From: Streptomyces hokutonensis
GTDB lineage: Bacteria > Actinomycetota > Actinomycetes > Streptomycetales > Streptomycetaceae
Assembly (NCBI RefSeq): GCF_000376565.1
Contig: NZ_BARG01000110.1
Span: forward strand, 1 to 45,871
Reading direction: 5' to 3'
DNA: 45,871 nucleotides
The notes under the pieces are model-generated. The model was not told where the DNA came from. It saw nothing but the letters and a program-made list of their open reading frames with translations, and ran no database searches. Made by a program: the position numbers and the translations under genes. Each line of letters starts with the position of its first letter. The first letter of the stretch is position 1. Below, piece by piece: positions 15,158 to 21,669 of the stretch.

Positions 15158-16245
15158 CCCTCGACCTGCGGCAGCTGCCCCGGCGCTCGTCGAGACTGGT
15201 CGACCTGAACCTGCTGAAGATCAGGATCTCCTCGAACCTCCCGGAGTTCGACGCGTACGCGTACTTCTCCCGCTTCGCCGAGGAGGCGCCGTCCGCCGAA
15301 CCGGCCGACCACGAGATCCACTGCGTCGATCTCGACCTCGCCCTGGACCGGGACACCTTCGACACCGGGGAACTGCGGGCCCGCGCCGACCGCACCCTGC
15401 GCGCCAAACGCTTCCGGGCCGGCTACTACCTGAACCACATCTTCGGCGCCCCCGCACACCTGATCACCGAGGGCCACCGCTCGTACGTCTTCGGGCACCG
15501 GCTGGAGCGCACGGTCTGGCCCTATTTCGTCAAGCGGATCCTGACCGACTTCGCCGTCGACCACGGCTATCTCCACCTCAAGGCGGGCGGGTTCACCTTC
15601 GCCGACGGCAGCGCCACGCTCCTGGTCGGCCCCAACGGCGGCGGCAAGACGGTCTTCCTGACCCAGGCGTGCCGCGCCGGGGCCAGGTTCCTGACGAACA
15701 CCCACGTCCTGGTGCGGGACGGCGCGGCCTTCGCCGTCCCGTCCGCCGTCCGGATCCGGCGCGACCCACAGTTCGACGACCTCATCGAACGGCACCGGCT
15801 CACGCCCCATGTGGAGAGCGGCGACTACCTCGCCGCCCCCGAACTGCTGTTCCCGGGCGTTCCGGCGGACACCGGCCGGATCCGCAACATCGTGATCACC
15901 GCCCACGATCCGGCCGGCCACCGCGGCTTCGAGCCGATCTCCGCCGACCAGGCCGCCCTGTTCCTCGACCAGTTCGCGTCCGCGGTCACCAACTACGGCC
16001 TCAAGGACGACCTCCTGGTCCACTTCGGCGGCGACTTCGAGAAGTTCACCGCCGCGCTGGCCACGACGAGAACCCAATTGACCGAACTGGTGGCCGGGGC
16101 CCGCTGCTTCCGGGCCAACGTCGACATGCTCGACCCGGGCTGCAGGGCGGAGGTGCTGGCGGAGCTCGGTGGTGAACCGGCCGGCAAAGTGCCAGGGCCG
16201 GCCGGGCCGGCAGGGGCGACCCGTTCGGCCGGGCCGACCGGGTGA
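15154..16245 (+). CDS. HPr-kinase-like P-loop ATPase
   Basis: The protein is 363 aa. A Walker A loop GPNGGGKT lies at residues 159-166 within ATLLVGPNGGGKTVFLTQA, followed by RFLTNTHVLV where HprK-type proteins place the acidic strand. This C-terminal P-loop after a long N-terminal region is the layout of HPr-kinase-like proteins of peptide clusters, where one (paeninodin PadeK) phosphorylates the lasso-peptide C-terminus. It is fused by ATGA overlap to the carrier protein gene and by GTGA to the transporter gene. A kinase acting on a carrier-bound or free hydroxyl is one idea. The proline/glycine-rich last 25 residues look disordered. Confidence 0.68.
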   Translation: MTLDLRQLPRRSSRLVDLNLLKIRISSNLPEFDAYAYFSRFAEEAPSAEPADHEIHCVDLDLALDRDTFDTGELRARADRTLRAKRFRAGYYLNHIFGAPAHLITEGHRSYVFGHRLERTVWPYFVKRILTDFAVDHGYLHLKAGGFTFADGSATLLVGPNGGGKTVFLTQACRAGARFLTNTHVLVRDGAAFAVPSAVRIRRDPQFDDLIERHRLTPHVESGDYLAAPELLFPGVPADTGRIRNIVITAHDPAGHRGFEPISADQAALFLDQFASAVTNYGLKDDLLVHFGGDFEKFTAALATTRTQLTELVAGARCFRANVDMLDPGCRAEVLAELGGEPAGKVPGPAGPAGATRSAGPTG

Positions 16246-17096
16246 CGCCACTCGTCGCGCTGGTGGTGCTGCTGGCGGCGGTCACCCACGCGAGCTGGAA
16301 CGCCATCACCCACCGGATCAAGGACGAACTGGCCGGCCTGACCCTGGTCGGCATCGGCCGCGCATCCTCGGGTGCGCTCCTCGCCGCGGCGGCCCCGCTG
16401 CCGGCGGCGGACGTCTGGCCCTTCCTGATCGCATCCGGCGTCCTGCACGTCGGCTACCAGGTGGCACTGATCAGCTCCTTCCGGCTCGGCGACTTCGGCC
16501 AGGTCTATCCGATCGCGCGCGGGGTCTCCCCGACCGTGGTCACCCTGTTCGCGACCTTCGTCCTGGGCGAACGGATGGGCACCGCGGCCACCGTGGGCAT
16601 GATCCTGGTGACGGCGAGCCTCGTCGGCCTCGCCCTGTGGGGCGTACGCGGCCGGTCGCAACGCCCCCCGCAGTGGCCGGCCATCGCCATGGCGGCCACC
16701 ACCGGACTGACCATCGCCGCCTACACCCTCGTCGACGGGGTGGGCATCCGCACGGCGGGCGCGGCCCTCGGCTACATCGGCTGGCTCATGGTGCTCGACG
16801 GCACGGCGATCCCCACCTACGCCGCGCTACGACTGCGCGGCGGCCTCGCCGCACGGCTGCGCCCCGTGGCGCTGCCCGGACTGCTCGGCGGCGTGCTGTC
16901 CGTCGTGTCGTACGGGCTCGTGCTGTGGGCCCAGACCCGGGCCCCGCTCGCACCCGTCGCGGTGCTGCGGGAGTCCAGCGTGATCGTCGGCGCGGCCATC
17001 TCCGTGTTCCTGTTCAAGGAGCGGTTCGGTGGCGCCAGGATCGTCGCGGCGAGCGTCATGATGACGGGCATCGCCCTGATGCTCGCCACCACCTGA
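16242..17096 (+). CDS. EamA/DMT-family transporter
   Basis: A 284-aa hydrophobic protein with about ten membrane helices arranged as two EamA repeats. YPIARGVSPTVVTLFATFVLGERMG ends the first repeat and VAVLRESSVIVGAAISVFLFKERFG ends the second; the E-R/K-G pattern before each last helix is the hallmark of drug/metabolite transporters. Split for reading: segment ends FVLGERMG and FLFKERFG. It starts at GTG 16242, overlapping the previous stop by GTGA. In this operon it is the best candidate exporter of the phosphonate product. Confidence 0.88.
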   Translation: MTPLVALVVLLAAVTHASWNAITHRIKDELAGLTLVGIGRASSGALLAAAAPLPAADVWPFLIASGVLHVGYQVALISSFRLGDFGQVYPIARGVSPTVVTLFATFVLGERMGTAATVGMILVTASLVGLALWGVRGRSQRPPQWPAIAMAATTGLTIAAYTLVDGVGIRTAGAALGYIGWLMVLDGTAIPTYAALRLRGGLAARLRPVALPGLLGGVLSVVSYGLVLWAQTRAPLAPVAVLRESSVIVGAAISVFLFKERFGGARIVAASVMMTGIALMLATT

Positions 17097-17106
17097 GAGG
17101 AGTGGC

Positions 17107-17592
17107 ATGGGCCGGGAGATCGAACGGAAGTTCCTGCTGAGAGGCGACGGCTGGCGCACCCTGGTCACCAGAACCACGCTGCTGCGCCAGGCCTACCTCT
17201 CCACGGACCCACGGCGCGAGGTACGCGTCCGGATCACGGACGACACGGAGGCCTTCCTCACCGTCAAGGCGAAACAGGCCGGCCCGGCCCGCGCCGAGTT
17301 CGAGTACGCGATCCCGGTCGAGGACGCCCAGGAACTCCTCACCCACCGCACGGGCGGACTCGTGGAGAAGCACCGCCACCACCTCGCGCCACCCGCCGCC
17401 GGCCACTGGATCATCGACCAGTACACGGGAACCCACACGGGCCTGATCGTCCTGGAGATCGAATGGGAGCAGGCGGAGGACACCTCACTGGTCCTCCCAC
17501 CCTGGGTGGGCACCGACGTCACCGGCAACCCCGCCTACTCCAACGCGACCCTGGCAGCGACCCCCGCCCAGCACCCCGCACAACCCGACTGA
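17107..17592 (+). CDS. CYTH-domain phosphohydrolase
   Basis: The 161-aa protein begins MGREIERKFLLRGDGWR, with the EIERKFL signature of the CYTH superfamily (class IV adenylyl cyclase, thiamine triphosphatase). Further basic and acidic strand motifs are EVRVRITDD, FLTVKAKQ, EFEYAIP and VLEIEWE, the charged lining of the triphosphate tunnel. It lies 10 bp after the transporter stop with GAGAGGAG. Such enzymes hydrolyse triphosphates or other polyphosphorylated compounds. Removing phosphoryl groups placed by the FomA-like kinase would make sense here. It may equally be an ordinary chromosomal CYTH gene at the cluster border. Confidence 0.88.
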   Translation: MGREIERKFLLRGDGWRTLVTRTTLLRQAYLSTDPRREVRVRITDDTEAFLTVKAKQAGPARAEFEYAIPVEDAQELLTHRTGGLVEKHRHHLAPPAAGHWIIDQYTGTHTGLIVLEIEWEQAEDTSLVLPPWVGTDVTGNPAYSNATLAATPAQHPAQPD

Positions 17593-17667
17593 CCCGCGAG
17601 CCGCCAACCCGCCACGCGCTACACTGACGCCGGTGGCGCGGCCGTACGTCGACTGCGCGGCCACCAC

Positions 17668-17743
17668 GCCTTCGTAGCTCAGGGGATAGAGCACCGCTCT
17701 CCTAAAGCGGGTGTCGCAGGTTCGAATCCTGCCGGGGGCACCA
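17668..17743 (+). tRNA. tRNA-Arg (anticodon CCU)
   Basis: A full cloverleaf can be drawn: acceptor GCCTTCG with CGGGGGC, D stem GCTC/GAGC, anticodon stem CCGCT/AGCGG with loop CTCCTAA (anticodon CCT), variable GTGTC, T stem GCAGG/CCTGC with loop TTCGAAT, discriminator A and encoded CCA at 17741-17743. It lies between the CYTH gene and a region of different composition. tRNA 3' ends are common integration sites in actinomycetes, but I see no integrase in the window. Confidence 0.97.
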
Positions 17744-17761
17744 GTCCGATCAGGCCTTGGG

Positions 17762-17800
17762 CCCCGGACTTCCCTGCTCAGGGAGGGTCCGGGGTCTTTC
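17762..17800 (+). terminator. Rho-independent-like terminator after tRNA-Arg
   Basis: CCCCGGAC at 17762-17769 pairs with GTCCGGGG at 17787-17794, with an inner TTCCCTG/CAGGGAG stem and the short T-rich stretch TCTTTCT after it. It lies 18 nt past the tRNA CCA end. Confidence 0.8.
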
Positions 17801-18411
17801 TCGTGGCCTGTCCGCCCACTCTGCACCTGAACACGCCGATCCGTATCGCCAACGGCTCATCGGGAAGCGGCCTCGCCCTCCCAAGGAGAGAGCAGGCTGC
17901 AGCCAACGCCAGGCTGTGAGTATCGAGTTCGGCCCACGCGAGTCAGCAGGTTCCGCCGAGTGCGTCCTTCGTTCAGCTCCCGGTCGAGCCGTTCCGTGAT
18001 CGCGGTGAAGCCGGATCTACGGTTCCGCACTCCGCGCCCGGGACCGCGCACAGCCGGTCGTCATCGCGACGAGAGCGGGGCGCCGGCCCGGAGGTCTTCT
18101 CCAGGCCGGCGTGTGATTCGGCTGCGGACTCCTCGCCCGAGACCGTTTGCTATGCGGTCAGCTGGGAAGAGAGGAAGTGAATGCCGACGATACACGCGAT
18201 ACACGTGAATGCGGCGGCGAGCAGGAGATTGCGTATAGCGATTTTCAAGGAACCCTCGCGCTTTTCCGTGTGCCAGACAGCGGCGACCTATTTGGGGCAC
18301 GCGAGCAAGACGCAGATCTGACCGTTGACCGGCTCCGGCGCCCTCGCGTGAACCGAACCCTACAGGAGTCGATCACCCGCGCGAACAATTCGATAGAAGT
18401 TGAGCGCCGCC
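17801..18411. other. Non-coding or remnant region with no credible gene
   Basis: About 610 bp between the tRNA terminator and the end of the SARP gene. Short open frames on both strands lack good start sites, codon bias and recognisable domains. Base composition is visibly less GC-rich from about 18160 on (for example around ACAATTCGATAGAAGTT). I see no integrase remnant and no second copy of the tRNA 3' end here. Confidence 0.5.
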
Positions 18412-21400
18412 TTAATGTTTCCAAACAGTAGCTTCGACACCCTTGAGTTCAGCAAGCGCCGCCACCGCGCGAGCCTCTTCCGCCGCTGCCCCTATGGCAT
18501 GGCCGGCGACCCGGCTCTGCTCCAGATACGCCACGGCCTGAGCAGTGCGCCCCAGATCCTGCGCGACCAGTGCGAGATCATAGAGGACGTCGACCTCCTC
18601 ACCCGCAGCATGGATGGCACGCATCACCTCAAGTGCGGCGATGTGCTGCTGCAGGGCCTCGTCGGTGCGGCCGGCCGCGCGGTACGCCCTGCCGATGCGG
18701 GTGAGCGCGATGGCCTCCGCGCGACGGTCGCCCACGGCCTTGAGGATCGGAAGCACGGCTCCATACACGGCGAGGGCTTCGTCGGTTCTGCCGAGCGTAT
18801 CCATGACGGACGCGACATTCATTTGGAGCGTCGCTTTGTCTCTTGGATTTCCCATCCTTTCAGCCACGACCATTGCCTGTCGGTAAGCAATCTCAGCCGC
18901 CTCTGGATGCCCGCTTCTTTTGCTCACTTCGGCCGTGTTGTTAAGCGCACTGTATCGTCCACGCTCATACCCTATGGCCGTGAAATCGGCCAGGGCCGAG
19001 GCGAATAACGCCGATGCTTCTTCGTTCTCCGCCAGATGGAGGTGAATTATTCCCAGCAGGTTTCGGCAGCGCGCTATGCGGAGCCTGTTTCCTGTTTGCA
19101 GAAGGAAATCAAGAGATTCCTTCTGCAGGGTCCGGGCGAGCGTGTAGCGACCTGTCTGCCACAGGGAGATCGAGAGCTGGTGAACGCACTCGCTCTCCAG
19201 TTCCCGGTCCCGCAGAGACCGGGCGATGTCGCGCGCCTCGCGGCCGACCGCGATCGCCTCGTCATAACGGGAGCCGTGGGTGTGCACGGCACAGAGGTCG
19301 AGCAGGGCTCGCGCCCTGGCCGCGCTGTCACCTGCGGCGTTCCAGTGGGAGACGGCACGCCGCAGCAGGGGCTCGGCGGCGGCGAGGTGTCCCTCCATGT
19401 CCAGGAATCCCGCCAACACATGGACAGAAATGGCCAGTTGACGTTCCGTTCCATGCTTCACGAGCCAGTCGAGGGCGTTGAGAAGATTGGCTGATTCCGT
19501 GATCAGCCACTGCTCCGCCGACTGCGCGTCGGCGATTTCCGGACACGGTGGGCGGGCGGGATCCGTGGCGTCGAGATCCGTGCGGGAGCGAAAGGGATAG
19601 GCCAATCGGTCGGCCCGGTCCGCCGTGTGAATGTAGTGATCCACCAGACTATGTTCGGCCTGCCGGACATCATTCTCCGAATCGATATCGCCATTTTCGG
19701 TCAGCGATCGGGCGTAGTCCCTCAGAAGATCATGCATCGCGAAACGATGAGGAGTGGGCTCGGCGGCCAGATGGTGCGCCATGAGGTCCTCGAGGGCGCG
19801 TTCGGTTTTTTCCAAGGAGAATCCTGTGAGCGCGGCGATCGCCGGAAGCCCGAACTCCACCCCGACATGCAGCCCGATACGACGGAAGACCAGTTGCTGA
19901 TCAGCCGTCAGGGCGTCATACGAAACCGCGAAGACATGGGTCAACGTCCGGTCCACATCGTGGAGTTGGGCCAGATGGCCACCTCCGCCGCCCAGCTGGC
20001 GCAGCAGGTCGGCCGTGCTCCACGAGGCACGGGCCAGCAACCGGCTCGCGGCGATCTCGATCGCCAGCGGAAGGTAGCCGCAGATCCTGACAATTTCGGC
20101 CACATCCGACGGATCGGTGTCGCGCTCGGCCCCCAGCCGCTGCGAGAAGAGCGCCTTCGCGTCCTGGGGCGGCAGCACGTCGAGCGAGACCGGCCGTACT
20201 CCGGGCAGTCCGGGCAGTCGTCGGCGGCTGGTCACGACGACCGCCGTCGGGGAGGAGCCCGGGAGCAGAGGGCGGATCTGGGCGGATGAGGTCGCGTCGT
20301 CGAGGATCACCAGCATCCGGCGGTCGCGCGCCACCCAGCGCCACAGCGCGACCAACTCGTCGAGCTCACGCGGCAGTTCCTTGGTGGGCAGGCCGACCAG
20401 CCGTAGCAGTTCGGTCAGTGCCCGGACCGGGCCCGGCGGCGTGCGGTCGGCGGATTGCCCGCCCAGGTGCAAAAAGATGCGCCCGTCCGGGAACCGGTCC
20501 CGTAGTCGATGGGCGAGATGGACGGCGATGCCGGTCTTGCCGACACCCCCCATGCCATGGATCGCCTCGACGGTGACGACGTCCGAGGCCCCCTGTCCCT
20601 CGCAGAGTGCCGCGGTGAGCCGCCGCAGTTCATCGGTCCGGCCGGCCCAGGGAACATCGCGGGGCAGATTGTCCGGCACGTGACGCGGCGGCCTCGGGGG
20701 CGCCTTCTCCTCGGCCCCGGCGACGGCCACGGCTCGCGGAAGGAGGGCGTCCGCGGGGGTCCCCGCCAGGATTCCCTGGTGGACCCGGTGCAGCCCACGG
20801 CCGGCGTCGAGACCGATGTCGCGGACGACACGCTGCCTCGTCCGCTGCAGCAGTCTGGTCGCCTCGGCCGTCCGGTTGCTGCCGTACAGGGCGACGGCGA
20901 GGCGTTCGGCCAGTGCCTCGTCGACGGGATGCGCCTCGGCCAGGGGCAGGAGCACGGGAACCGCGTCGGCGAACTTCCCCGCGTCGAGAAGGATCCCGGC
21001 TCTGACCATCGCGGACACGAGACGGGTCTCGCCGATCTCGGCACGCAGATGCTCGGCCCAGGATCCGGTGATCCCGGCCAGCGGTTCCCCGTGCCAGAGG
21101 CCGTCCGCCCGGTCCAGTCGGTGCAGGGCGGCCTTCTCGTCACCGCTGTCCCTGAGTGAACGGGCCTGTTCGACCCGGTTGGTGTAGCAGCGCAGGTCCA
21201 CCCGGTCGGGGTCGACCTCCAGGGAGTAGGAGTTCGTGCGGCTGACGATCGCGGGTGCCTCGCTCCCGGCGATCCGCAGCGAACTCCGGATGCGTGAGAC
21301 GTGCACGTGGAGCGCTTCGCGCGGCTTGCCCGGCGGGTGCTCGTCCCAGATACGGTGGATCAGCGCGTCCACGCTCACTGTGCGGCCCGCGTCCCAGGCG

Positions 21401-21501
21401 AGGGCGGCAAACCCCAGCCGTGTTTTTGTCGATCCGAGATCACTACGGCGACCCGCTGCCCGAATCTCGACCGATCCCGAAAGCCTGATCTCGAACTCCA
21501 C
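18412..21501 (-). CDS. SARP-family regulator with NB-ARC and TPR domains (AfsR-like)
   Basis: About 1029 aa from GTG 21501, which has GGGGAGGA 5 nt upstream; an ATG 30 nt earlier lacks a good site. In order: winged-helix DNA-binding domain (residues about 1-90), bacterial transcriptional activator domain with WHGEPLAG and TRLLQRTRQRVVRDIG (about 95-245), NB-ARC ATPase with P-loop GMGGVGKTG near 316-324 and LVILDD as Walker B, then tetratricopeptide repeats to the C-terminus. This is the architecture of AfsR. SARPs activate biosynthetic operons by binding phased heptamers, as seen near 2700. One TTA leucine codon (19006-19008) predicts dependence on the bldA tRNA. The 3' third is less GC-rich than its neighbours. 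Confidence 0.92.
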   Translation of the reverse strand: MEFEIRLSGSVEIRAAGRRSDLGSTKTRLGFAALAWDAGRTVSVDALIHRIWDEHPPGKPREALHVHVSRIRSSLRIAGSEAPAIVSRTNSYSLEVDPDRVDLRCYTNRVEQARSLRDSGDEKAALHRLDRADGLWHGEPLAGITGSWAEHLRAEIGETRLVSAMVRAGILLDAGKFADAVPVLLPLAEAHPVDEALAERLAVALYGSNRTAEATRLLQRTRQRVVRDIGLDAGRGLHRVHQGILAGTPADALLPRAVAVAGAEEKAPPRPPRHVPDNLPRDVPWAGRTDELRRLTAALCEGQGASDVVTVEAIHGMGGVGKTGIAVHLAHRLRDRFPDGRIFLHLGGQSADRTPPGPVRALTELLRLVGLPTKELPRELDELVALWRWVARDRRMLVILDDATSSAQIRPLLPGSSPTAVVVTSRRRLPGLPGVRPVSLDVLPPQDAKALFSQRLGAERDTDPSDVAEIVRICGYLPLAIEIAASRLLARASWSTADLLRQLGGGGGHLAQLHDVDRTLTHVFAVSYDALTADQQLVFRRIGLHVGVEFGLPAIAALTGFSLEKTERALEDLMAHHLAAEPTPHRFAMHDLLRDYARSLTENGDIDSENDVRQAEHSLVDHYIHTADRADRLAYPFRSRTDLDATDPARPPCPEIADAQSAEQWLITESANLLNALDWLVKHGTERQLAISVHVLAGFLDMEGHLAAAEPLLRRAVSHWNAAGDSAARARALLDLCAVHTHGSRYDEAIAVGREARDIARSLRDRELESECVHQLSISLWQTGRYTLARTLQKESLDFLLQTGNRLRIARCRNLLGIIHLHLAENEEASALFASALADFTAIGYERGRYSALNNTAEVSKRSGHPEAAEIAYRQAMVVAERMGNPRDKATLQMNVASVMDTLGRTDEALAVYGAVLPILKAVGDRRAEAIALTRIGRAYRAAGRTDEALQQHIAALEVMRAIHAAGEEVDVLYDLALVAQDLGRTAQAVAYLEQSRVAGHAIGAAAEEARAVAALAELKGVEATVWKH

Positions 21502-21669
21502 CAGCGTCCTCCCCGCCGGAATGCCGAGCATTTGAGAATGTCATGCACCTGGCATTGCGGACCACAAGAGAGCACTGTGAGACCAAGATTGACCGATAAA
21601 CAGCAGAGTTAGTTCGCATCTTGTCCGAAGCGGGGAGTGACCCACGGAGAACCGAAAGGGGTTGCGTAC

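Noticed and set aside
16169..16245. Collagen-like GPAGPAG tail of the HprK-like protein as a functional repeat
   Set aside because: Only a few units in a GC-rich end overlapping the next gene; more likely disordered drift.
17801..18411. Possible integrase or transposase remnant beside the tRNA
   Set aside because: None of the short frames resembles a recombinase and no terminal inverted repeats or second tRNA end are visible.
18412..21531. The SARP as a cluster-specific regulator of the phosphonate genes, stated as fact
   Set aside because: A tRNA, a terminator and about 600 bp of empty sequence separate them, and AfsR-type proteins are often global. Kept only as a testable inference from the operator geometry.
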